Below, piece by piece: positions 1 to 8,106 of a stretch of DNA of 64,000 bases. Every line of letters starts with the position of its first letter. Positions within the stretch are counted from its first letter, which is position 1. The notes below the pieces were generated by a model. That model had not been told where the DNA came from. It did no database searches and worked only from the letters and a program-made list of their open reading frames with translations. Position numbers and translations under genes: made by a program. Source of the stretch: Linanthus parryae (Eukaryota > Streptophyta > Magnoliopsida > Ericales > Polemoniaceae). The stretch spans positions 16,681,775 through 16,745,774 of the forward strand of contig JALGPY010000009.1 in NCBI GenBank assembly GCA_023055425.1, written 5' to 3'.

Positions 1-330
1 CCAGTCTTTCCGTTTTCCATTCCACTCTCCCTTGTACCAGTCTCGGTCAAATCTTGTCCCGAGCATTTCCTGCACGTTTCCCGAGGCGATCCCGGTTCTG
101 TCTCGGCACGCATCCCGATGCACTTTCCGAACCTGTTCCTGAAAAAGCAGAAAAAACCCGCGATCATATCCAATAAAAGTGCGAAACATGCAGAAATTCA
201 CGAAGAGCAAATAAACGTCTCGTTCCTAAAACCGAGGCTTTCCGAGGGTGAATTCTGGCTAAAACGCGGCTTTCCAGCACAATGGCCCGTCAAATCAGGC
301 TAAAAGATAACCCCTATTTGGGCGCTATCA
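1..330 (-). repeat. Element A 3' LTR, inner 330 bp
   Basis: This is the 5' (U3) end of the 3' LTR in element orientation. It ends at 330 with the LTR terminus (TG on the minus strand, seen as ...gctatca on plus). It appears identical to 7777-8106. The small ORF at 118-303 is repeated at the end of the 7717-8079 ORF and is only LTR sequence, not a gene. Confidence 0.9.
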
Positions 331-346
331 AATACCCCCACACTAA
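331..346 (-). other. Element A polypurine tract
   Basis: On the minus strand the bases just before the 3' LTR read TTTAGTGTGGGGGTATT, a G-rich purine tract in the position expected for plus-strand DNA priming. Element B has a similar tract at 16888-16903. Confidence 0.75.
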
Positions 347-464
347 ACTTTGCTCGTCTCGAGCAAATTCCAGCAATATACTACAAATGCATACTATCCC
401 GAATCAATCCAGAGCGGTGTAACTGCACTTATTTTTTTTTAAAACAGTATTAATATTATAAAAA

Positions 465-469
<5 letters not shown>

Positions 470-506
<37 letters not shown>
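470..506. repeat. (TA)n microsatellite
   Basis: An uninterrupted TA dinucleotide run lies in the non-coding 3' region of element A. Confidence 0.95.
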
Positions 507-510
<4 letters not shown>

Positions 511-1037
511 GTGAGACTGGGCAATCTCTTCAACTCAAACTGAACATCATCAAGTTCTCATATTCCCCTAAATTTTCGAAACTGCGGTGATCGGAAGAAC
601 TCGCGGCCAGCCTAGGTTAGGAACAAGCACGAACACCACTTACTTCCGCTTTTGCACGCAAACCGAGCGTATCCCTACCGCACACCTTCCGTGCTTTTTC
701 TCCGGGTGTAATGTAAATCTGCCGGCTTTGGGACGGTAGGATAAGTCATTTAGAAGCGATGTCCTAAACGTCACAGCACACTCACACATACCCCAATCTC
801 ACACTCCCTCACCAAGATGACAGAAACTGACCCAAATCACCTAAGATTCTAGACACTCAATTTCCCCAGTCCCGGTGTAACTGCCGTTCTCGCGGCCACA
901 ACTGTGAACGAATGTGAAACTGTGATAAAAATTGCCGGTCCGGCGTTTTGAAATGAAATCAATCAAGCACCCTGAATTTTCTGCCTTTGATACTTTTTTT
1001 TTTCCGTTTTTTTTTCATCATTTTTTTTTTCTTTCTC

Positions 1038-1039
<2 letters not shown>

Positions 1040-1085
<46 letters not shown>
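1040..1085. repeat. Poly-T tract
   Basis: A run of about 45 T follows broken T-rich stretches from 995. On the minus strand it is an A-rich segment that produces spurious poly-lysine ORFs. Confidence 0.95.
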
Positions 1086-1087
<2 letters not shown>

Positions 1088-2592
1088 GGGGCAACACAAT
1101 AAACAACAATAATATAAGCCAGGCCAATTCTATGATAAGACAAAAACGTGGGGTGGCAGAAAAATACTGAAATAAAATCTGAAACGACCACCCCCACACT
1201 AATTTCGAACCATGTAGTCAATTTGTAAAATAATCGCGCTTTTCCAACCGATCGTCCTCACTCCAAGGATGTCTAAAACGCACAGCGCGTCCTCCAATAA
1301 TCCTGTCAACCCAAAGTCCCCCATGTCGTGCGGAAAATTTACGCACTACGGCTCTCCTCCTGTGCTCACGGTGTAATGTCGTGAGTCACCGCCACACCGA
1401 AGTGTGCTGCCGTCACTATCTCACCCTTACACACCCTCAAATATAACAATGAAGCTCATCCACTATCAACTATGACAATTCTGATCTACCCCAGAAAATC
1501 CCCTCAACTCAACTCCCTCGTGCCATGACGCGTAGGAAAGGTAAAAATACTAACAATGATGCGAGTATCAAAAAACGGCTTCCTAGGTCAAACGGTTACC
1601 AAGAAAAGGGTTAATGGATCAACGGGGCTCACTAGTGGACCTAAGGCGCGAGACAGGACGTGAGGTCCCCTATGGCCTATCACTCCACCAAATGATGTAG
1701 TGACCGTGATGGCGGGTTGACGACTACCTGGTGACGGTGGTCTGGCAGCTAGTCGGATACATTGCTCGGGAGACAGCTACTTGCGTTTTCTGAAGTGTAT
1801 TGGCTCTATTAACTCTCCTAGACAGATTCTCGCAGCTCTTCCTCACCTAAGTTCGTCCACTTCAGGAAATTTTCTATCATTGAGCTCTCTCCAGTTTTAA
1901 GCTAAATCCTTCACCCAGTCTCAAAATTTTCAATTTTTTAATTATTATTTTTTTTTTTAATAAAACGTAATGCAGTTACAACGCCACCACCCCCACACTG
2001 GATGGTGCCATGCCCTCATGGTACTAATCATTAGGCATACAATCTGGATTGGATGAGCTGGCTTGCCTCATCGAATGGGAACAACTGGTAGCATATGCAG
2101 AAAAATAAAGCGAGAGACAGAAATTGACCTGTGCACCCGGAGTCAGTTCTTACAGGTGCGGAATTTCTCGCAGATTCCGGTGGAGCAGGACCGTTGACCG
2201 GTCGCCAGAAAATTTCTCGACGGAAGCTGTCAACCTTTCGGGCTCTATGTGCGCTCTTCAAACGTGCAATCCCCGAGCACCGTTGTGTTTGACAATGTGC
2301 TCCCATATGGTCGAGTATACTTCCGTACACCGGGGTCGATTGCTCGGTTCTGCAGAAAAATTGTTCCTGAAAAATCCCCAACTCGTACGAGTCCCTGTGA
2401 CGGTCGATTGTGCCAGAACACACCGGGGTCGATTCTTCAAGATTTTGAAAATCTGTCTTTCCTTCTACAAAATTTCTGAATTTGCTTCAAACTCCACCGA
2501 TCTGTGTATGGAGGTAGAGAGAGAAAAATGGGGCAAAAACGTGCTGCTGTCCGAAAAAAAAAATATTATTATTATTTTTTTTCTTCTTCTGC

Positions 2593-2647
2593 CTGCGTAT
2601 ATACGCAGTACTGCGTATATACGCAAACAGGGAGCAATTTGAAAAAG

Positions 2648-2679
<32 letters not shown>

Positions 2680-2922
2680 CCATATTTTCACTGCTGGCTG
2701 CGTATATACGCAACCCTGCGTATATACGCAGTCAGCAACAAAAATAAATTTTTTTTTTCAATTTTTTTTTTTCAAAATCCTGAAATTTTCGCTGCTGACT
2801 GCGTATATACGCAGGTCTGCGTATATACGCAAGCAGCAGGTAAAAAAATATTTTTTTTTTTCAAAATTCTGAAATTTTACTGCTGGCTGCGTATATACGC
2901 AGCAGCCTGCGTATATACGCAG
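2593..2922 (-). repeat. Four tandem units, each with a pair of 16 bp palindromes (CTGCGTATATACGCAG type)
   Basis: Eight copies lie at 2593-2608, 2611-2626, 2698-2713, 2716-2731, 2799-2814, 2817-2832, 2887-2902 and 2907-2922. Partners in a pair are 2-4 bp apart, and pairs recur every 90-105 bp with T-rich spacers containing ttcaaaat and gaaatttt words. The core TGCGTATATACGCA is perfectly self-complementary. The same motif occurs four times in the element's LTR (7049-7155). The cluster lies 250-580 nt downstream of the ORF stop in element orientation. Confidence 0.95.
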
Positions 2923-3103
2923 GCAGCAGGTAAATTTTTTTTTTTTTTCAAAAAAATTTTTTTTTTCTCTCTCTACTCCTTTTTGTTCTCGTTTTCTGCT
3001 CTGCTGTATCTGCACATGCTCAATTCAAAGTCAATACCCACTCATCTTACCTCTCTCAAAATTCAAAACTGAAAATAAAACTTGAAATAATTTAAACTTA
3101 CTA

Positions 3104-3165
3104 CGTTGGGTTGCCTCCCAACCAGCGCTTGTAATTTACGGTCGACGGCCCGACCCAGTTACCTC
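3104..3165 (-). promoter_or_regulatory. Conserved two-hairpin module just downstream of the ORF (copy A)
   Basis: On the minus strand, immediately after the ORF stop, the sequence can form one hairpin with GGTCG/CGACC arms and a second with GTTGGG/CCCAAC arms around AGGCAA. The same about 60 nt block follows pol in element B (22234-22295) and D2 (62549-62612), although the surrounding non-coding sequence has diverged. This suggests an RNA-level function. I cannot say whether it serves translation, 3' processing or packaging. Confidence 0.7.
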
Positions 3166-3173
3166 ATGTTTGC

Positions 3174-5852
3174 TCAAGGGACGTCAAAACCGCCAGGGTC
3201 TACCTTGACGTCTGCTCCCGGGCCCAGATATAGCTTGACCTTGTTTCCGCTCACCATGCGAGTTGTACTGTCATGCGGATTCTCCAATTCAACCGCATCC
3301 CATGAAAGTACCTCTTTGATGATAAACGGTCCTGACCACCGAGATCTCAATTTTTCCGGGAAAAACTTCTTCCGAGAATCGCAGAGACGTATTTTCTGAC
3401 CTACTTGAAACTGCTTTGGCTGTGCTGAAGTTTGATGGCTCGGGAGCGGTTTAAGCTCTCGGGTCGGTGGCTCTTTGAGTGACGGGACCAGGGCCAATTT
3501 TTGTCCACCTTTTTCGTCCAGCTGTAAAGTGGTCCGGTTTTCGGCTTGCATGGCCTGCTCCTCCTGGAATCTCTCCTCGTTCTCTCTGTCCACTCTGTCA
3601 ATCTCTGCCCATAGCTCATCCATCTCTTCGTTTTCCCAGCCTTCTTCGACTACCTCTACTGCGAAGATGTCTTCATGCTCGTAATAGTTCGGTAGTTGCA
3701 GATTTTTGAAAACATTGAACTTCACCTTGTCTTCATTGATCTGCATGGTCAGTTCTCCGCTCTTACAGTTTATCATGGCTTCTCCAGTGGCCAAAAACGG
3801 TCTGCCCAAAATGAGTGGTACGTCTCCTGCCTCCATATCCAGAATCACAAAATCTGCCGGAAAAATTAATTCTCCGACTTTCACCAGAATATCTTCAATA
3901 ACTCCGTAAGCCTGCTTCACGGATCTGTCCGCCATCTGCAGCTTGATTCTGGTGGGCCTGAGTTCACCGATTTTCAAAGTTTTGAAAATCGACAAAGGCA
4001 TCAGATTGATACTGGCCCCTAGGTCACACAGAGCCTTTCCTGTGTAAGCATTACCTAGGGTCACCGGGATGACAAAACTGCCAGGGTCCTTCCTCTTCCT
4101 CGGTAGCCCATTCTTCACACAGTTGCTCACTTCTGCCGTCAGATTTATAGTCTTGAAATCGCTCATACGTTTCCGTCCGTACAAAATATCTTTGAGGAAC
4201 TTGGCATAAGTGGGCATCTTTGCCAACGCCTCCGCAAAGGGTATGTTGATCTTCAGCTGTTTGAAAATCTCGAGAAATCTGGCGTAGTCCTTGCTATCAT
4301 CCCTCTTTCGTGTCTTCAAAGGATACGGCACCTCCTTGGAGACAGGTACCGTTTCTGCTTCCTTCTCCTTCTGCACTACATCCTGCTCAACCGAGCCCTT
4401 CGGCTGGGGGCGGTCGGCTGAGCTGTTATCCTTGCCAAATACTTCACGCTCGATTTCCTTTGATTTTTCTGCACGTGCATGGCTAGGATACGGTGGATCC
4501 TGTAGTGCTAATCCACTCCGAGTGGTGATGGCATTGATCTGAGCACGTGGATTATTAACAGTGGTCGAGGGTAAGTTCCCTGGTGCTCTTTCCGTTAACT
4601 GCTGTGCTAACTGTCCAACTTGTACCTCCAAAGCGCGCAGTGACGTTTTGGTCATCTGCACGTCGGCTGTCAGGGCGTCCATGTGCTCGAACCGGGACTC
4701 CATGGTCTGGAACATGGACTTGATCTCCTTCATCTGAGCGTCGTACTGCTGTGCAGATGGGCCCGACTGAGCCTGCTGCGTCGGTGCAGCCTGCTGGGCT
4801 GGTGGCCTGTGCTGGAACCCCGGTGCATAAACTGCTGCGTTCGGGTTTCCGTACCGGAACCCGGGATGGTCTCTCGTACCCGGTCTGTACCGGCTCGGAT
4901 CCCACTGGTGCTGTACGTAATTGGAATCTTCGTTTCCGAGCCCCTCGATGGCTGTGTCCAAATCAGGTTTTCCTACTGCATCAGTTGAGTAAACTTTCTT
5001 GACCAAATCTTGAACGATCTTGGCCAGATTGTCTATCCGATCGTCTTCCACTGGCTCGGCTCGGGCCGTGATCCTGCGATCGTCAAACAGGCGAGTGTCC
5101 TGTTTGGCTAATTGCTTCATCAGCTCATAGGCACCGTCCTTGTCCACATGGTACAGAAAATTTCCTCCGGCTTCTCGGTCAATCCTGTCAGCACTCTCCC
5201 TGTCTAGGGCATGGTAGAATACCTGCAGGATCTTCGGGTCTCCGAAACCGTGGTTCGGGCATCTTTTCACAAGTCTCATCAATCTGTCCCATGCGTCTAC
5301 CACCGTCTCTCCCGTCTTCTGTTTGAACGACAAAATCTCGCTTTGTAATTGAATGACCCGGGAGGCGGGGTAAAATTTGGCCAGAAAATCGGTGACACAC
5401 CCCTCCCATGTAGTGATCGATCTGGGTGGTCGGGATTCGAGCCAGTCGTTGGCCACTCCGTATAGGCAGTATGGGAACAGAATTAGCATAAGTGCCTCTG
5501 CGCCAACTCCCTTATACCGGACCTTGTTGCAGTAATCCTCGAACTTCCCGATAAAGTCGTTCGGGTCTTCGTCAGCTTTGCCATGGAACGGGCAGAGGGT
5601 CTGCACAGTCTGGATGGTGGAGGGTTTGATGTCAAAGTGTTCTGCGGTGATCTCGGGCACCACAATAGCTCGCTCATGCCCCCCCGTGGGGACTTCGAAA
5701 TTCTCCACCAACGCCTTCCCAGACCGGTTGTATGTCCTCTGGTTGCTCCGGGAAGCGAATCCTGCTGCGATGAGATCCTCGATGTACCGAGCCATCTCGG
5801 CTGGAGTACGTGTCTCGGGCAGTTCTGGCGTTCTCTCGGTATTGTCGCCCAT
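3174..5852 (-). CDS. gag-pro: Athila Gag-protease polyprotein fused in frame to an integrase C-terminal tail
   Basis: This is an open 892-codon frame. Residues about 40-310 are the Athila-type Gag capsid region, followed by a Q/P-rich linker at about 310-450. A retropepsin-like segment has the DLGAS motif near residue 607, where Athila proteases commonly carry DLGAS rather than DTGS. Near residue 808 the protein jumps from the segment that normally precedes RT straight into the integrase C-terminal SH3-like end (words FPEKLRSRWSGPF). RT, RNase H and the integrase zinc-binding and DDE domains are missing, yet the frame is kept. Gag would form the particle, while reverse transcription and integration must be supplied in trans. 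The first ATG (5852) follows the PBS by 114 nt. No frameshift or stop interrupts it, unlike the homologous region of element B. Confidence 0.88.
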   Translation of the reverse strand: MGDNTERTPELPETRTPAEMARYIEDLIAAGFASRSNQRTYNRSGKALVENFEVPTGGHERAIVVPEITAEHFDIKPSTIQTVQTLCPFHGKADEDPNDFIGKFEDYCNKVRYKGVGAEALMLILFPYCLYGVANDWLESRPPRSITTWEGCVTDFLAKFYPASRVIQLQSEILSFKQKTGETVVDAWDRLMRLVKRCPNHGFGDPKILQVFYHALDRESADRIDREAGGNFLYHVDKDGAYELMKQLAKQDTRLFDDRRITARAEPVEDDRIDNLAKIVQDLVKKVYSTDAVGKPDLDTAIEGLGNEDSNYVQHQWDPSRYRPGTRDHPGFRYGNPNAAVYAPGFQHRPPAQQAAPTQQAQSGPSAQQYDAQMKEIKSMFQTMESRFEHMDALTADVQMTKTSLRALEVQVGQLAQQLTERAPGNLPSTTVNNPRAQINAITTRSGLALQDPPYPSHARAEKSKEIEREVFGKDNSSADRPQPKGSVEQDVVQKEKEAETVPVSKEVPYPLKTRKRDDSKDYARFLEIFKQLKINIPFAEALAKMPTYAKFLKDILYGRKRMSDFKTINLTAEVSNCVKNGLPRKRKDPGSFVIPVTLGNAYTGKALCDLGASINLMPLSIFKTLKIGELRPTRIKLQMADRSVKQAYGVIEDILVKVGELIFPADFVILDMEAGDVPLILGRPFLATGEAMINCKSGELTMQINEDKVKFNVFKNLQLPNYYEHEDIFAVEVVEEGWENEEMDELWAEIDRVDRENEERFQEEQAMQAENRTTLQLDEKGGQKLALVPSLKEPPTRELKPLPSHQTSAQPKQFQVGQKIRLCDSRKKFFPEKLRSRWSGPFIIKEVLSWDAVELENPHDSTTRMVSGNKVKLYLGPGADVKVDPGGFDVP

Positions 5853-5965
5853 CCTGAAAAAATAGAGATCTCAAGAGCAGTGAGATAACGAAAAAATAAA
5901 AAATAAAATAAAATAAAAATAAAAACTCTGAAAATTAATTCGGACTACTAAATAAACCCTAAAAA

Positions 5966-5984
5966 GTCCCCGGCAACGGCGCCA
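5966..5984 (-). other. Element A primer binding site, tRNA-Asp type
   Basis: The minus strand reads TGGCGCCGTTGCCGGGGAC, complementary to the 3' end of plant tRNA-Asp as I know it. It lies 6 nt inside the 5' LTR. This tRNA usage is typical of Athila elements. Confidence 0.88.
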
Positions 5985-6741
5985 AAAACTTGATGCGCAA
6001 TTTAGCGTACTATTCGCAAGTATACGAATCAAGTAGTATAGAGTGTATTACGACTCAGATTATCGATCCCACAGGGACTTTGCAGGTTTTTCTAGCAATC
6101 AGTTTTAACAAACAGAGTGTAAAAAGGAGGAGTATTTTGAGAGTTGTTTAAGTACTGAAAGTAAATAACTGAAACGTAAATCTTTTTGCAATAATTTTCT
6201 GAATAATCTTATGGTTGTAAAACTAGGGTTTGAGATACTAGGTCCCGGGATCCCCTAGGGTTCTTCAGATTTTCGTTCTTTGTTTGACATGAAAACACAC
6301 AGCAGTCTCGTTATCCGTGCCACGTACCAATTGTGCAGTATCTTTTCTTTTCCTGCACGTTATCACAATCCTGCAGACTGTCGGATTCCTGTTAAGCTGC
6401 CTAAGTCTGCAGTCTCGTTCTAAGGCTGCTAGGGTTTCTAACCTGTCCTGATGGCCCGGGTCAGATTCTCTAACAGTTGGTCTCAACGATTTCAGGCTAG
6501 TCCTAACTCCCCTTCGCTAGTCGGCCCATCGGGGTAAGGTGCTGAATTCTGTCTTTTCTTCCTAACCCTAACCGGACGTTTTCACCTACCGGCTCGGGTC
6601 TGTAGCAATTCTGGTTAGCTACTCCGATCATGCATAAACAGTAAAATTCAAAGACAGAATAACGAATAAAGCTGCTGATATTAAGATAGTACGATCATGA
6701 ATTCATAGTTAAAACGTAGAACTACTCTCTGAAAACGAAAC

Positions 6742-6764
6742 CCTAGGTTCACCGAGAACCTAGG
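6742..6764 (-). promoter_or_regulatory. Perfect 9 bp hairpin in LTR leader (CCTAGGTTC-ACCGA-GAACCTAGG)
   Basis: A 9 bp stem with a 5 nt loop lies about 195 nt downstream of the TATA-like box, so it should be in the transcribed leader. The identical 23 bases occur in both LTRs of element B (15637-15659 and 38123-38145), although those LTRs differ elsewhere. Confidence 0.7.
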
Positions 6765-6958
6765 TAAAAGTTTAGCTAGTGAAACTCATAACGTAAATAA
6801 CACAGTTTTTGAATAAGAGAGAAGAAGAGCAAACGGGTGTCTTGAATCTGGATTCACGTTTCCGTGCTCTCCGGGACGCTCCGACTCCTCCGGTTGTGCT
6901 GTCTTGTCTTGTGTTCTGTGTATATTGTATGCTGTCTCAAAACGAGTCTGGACGAGTC

Positions 6959-6966
6959 TTTAAATA
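6959..6966 (-). promoter_or_regulatory. Probable TATA box of element A LTR
   Basis: The minus strand reads CTATTTAAAG. It lies 82 bp downstream of the palindrome cluster in element orientation and in the equivalent place to TATATAAAG in element B LTRs. Confidence 0.55.
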
Positions 6967-7048
6967 GTGCTGTTTCCCGAAAACGCTTGTGCTCGAAATT
7001 ACGGAATCTGCCATCGGTCCACCGTCTTTGACCAAAAGTCAAAACTGG

Positions 7049-7155
7049 CTGCGTATATACGCAGGGGTTGCGTATATACGCAACCAGGGCCCAACCAACA
7101 TCCCCCACCACCCTCACTGCCTGCGTATATACGCAGGGCCTGCGTATATACGCAG
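7049..7155 (-). promoter_or_regulatory. Four promoter-proximal 16 bp palindromes in element A LTR
   Basis: Copies lie at 7049-7064, 7068-7083, 7121-7136 and 7140-7155, in two pairs each 3 bp apart. They carry the same TGCGTATATACGCA core as the eight copies at 2593-2922. The position just upstream of the TATA-like box suggests binding sites for dimeric transcription factors; that is inference. Confidence 0.75.
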
Positions 7156-8106
7156 GCCGTGGGGGCTAGGTGGGGTCCACTTGGTCCTTTGGTGGGCCAG
7201 GTCTGGCCCCCTGGGTCCCACACTTCTGCCTGAAATCTCCGGTTTTCCTTCCTCGGTGTCTTCCTGCTCTCCCGTGTTCCCGTCTTGCGTTTTGACCCGA
7301 AACTTGTCAAAATTACCAAAATACCCCTGGGTCAAAACCGCTCCGAATTCTGTCCAATCTTGGCTCTGGCCATAGGAAAACTGCTGACTGAATTTGGGAG
7401 ACAAAATCTGAACTTGACTCCGGAAACCCGGGCCCGGTGCCAAAATGACCAAAATACCCCTAGGCCAAAACTGTCCCGGAAATCGTCACGAACATAAAAT
7501 AGTTGCTCCTGACTCTGGACACCGGGAACCGAGACTCCTTACTCGAGCGTGGCCTGACTGGGACCCACACGTGACGGGAGTCGGTTTTTCGGCCGGACTC
7601 CGTTTCAGCATTATAACCTGTTTTCGGAAAGCCCTTGACATCTCCGTTCTTTTGCCCTTGGTTTCACTTCAAAATTCCAAGTTAAGCTCAAGATATCGTC
7701 AACCGAGCGCGTCTCGGTGATTCTCGGTTTTGGCGTTTTCAGCTTCCTCGGTCGGTTTTCACTGCTCGTTTTTCCTCCAGTCTTTCCGTTTTCCATTCCA
7801 CTCTCCCTTGTACCAGTCTCGGTCAAATCTTGTCCCGAGCATTTCCTGCACGTTTCCCGAGGCGATCCCGGTTCTGTCTCGGCACGCATCCCGATGCACT
7901 TTCCGAACCTGTTCCTGAAAAAGCAGAAAAAACCCGCGATCATATCCAATAAAAGTGCGAAACATGCAGAAATTCACGAAGAGCAAATAAACGTCTCGTT
8001 CCTAAAACCGAGGCTTTCCGAGGGTGAATTCTGGCTAAAACGCGGCTTTCCAGCACAATGGCCCGTCAAATCAGGCTAAAAGATAACCCCTATTTGGGCG
8101 CTATCA

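Larger units (their letters stand above)
347..3103 (-). other. Element A long 3' non-coding region
   Basis: About 2.75 kb lie between the ORF and the purine tract with no credible gene. The region holds a (TA)n run at 470-506, a T tract at about 1040-1085, and palindrome units at 2593-2922. It aligns in patches with the 3' region of element B, for example the segment with the words ggacgtgaggtcc near 1660 and 18315. B carries an extra ORF between such patches and A does not. The segments flanking that ORF in B (leader near 21120-21250 and end near 18800) appear brought together in A around 2010-2130, so A seems to have lost the ORF by deletion. The lysine-rich ORFs here are T-tract artefacts. 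Confidence 0.7.
1..8106 (-). mobile_element. Element A: non-autonomous Athila-type gypsy retrotransposon (3' LTR cut by window edge)
   Basis: The element reads on the minus strand. Its 5' LTR is 5991-8106, the tRNA-Asp-type PBS is 5966-5984, one ORF occupies 5852-3174, a long non-coding 3' region follows, then a purine tract and the inner end of the 3' LTR (330-1). Bases 1-330 match 7777-8106 with no difference that I can see by eye. RT, RNase H and the integrase catalytic core are absent, so it must borrow them from an autonomous relative such as the family of element B. It is inserted in the integrase region of the copia element that resumes at 8107, so the missing copia half should lie left of the window. 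Confidence 0.88.
5991..8106 (-). repeat. Element A 5' LTR (2116 bp)
   Basis: It starts with TG and ends with CA on both strands. In element orientation it begins at 8106 with TGATAGCGCCC and a short hairpin. It contains four 16 bp palindromes (7155-7049), a TATA-like box (6966-6959) and a perfect 9 bp hairpin (6764-6742), and ends at 5991 beside the PBS. The half visible in the 3' LTR is identical to it. It is about 110-160 bp longer than the two LTRs of element B, to which it is clearly related along its length. The small ORFs in it are non-coding. Confidence 0.9.

Noticed and set aside
963..1221. Two lysine-rich minus-strand ORFs
   Set aside because: They are translations of a long T tract in the non-coding 3' region of element A.
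2593..2922. A CRISPR-like array
   Set aside because: The repeats are perfect palindromes in pairs 2-4 bp apart inside a plant retrotransposon, with similar T-rich spacers and no cas genes.
5966..5984. A tRNA-Asp gene fragment
   Set aside because: Only the 3' end complement is present next to LTR ends in three elements; it is the primer binding site.
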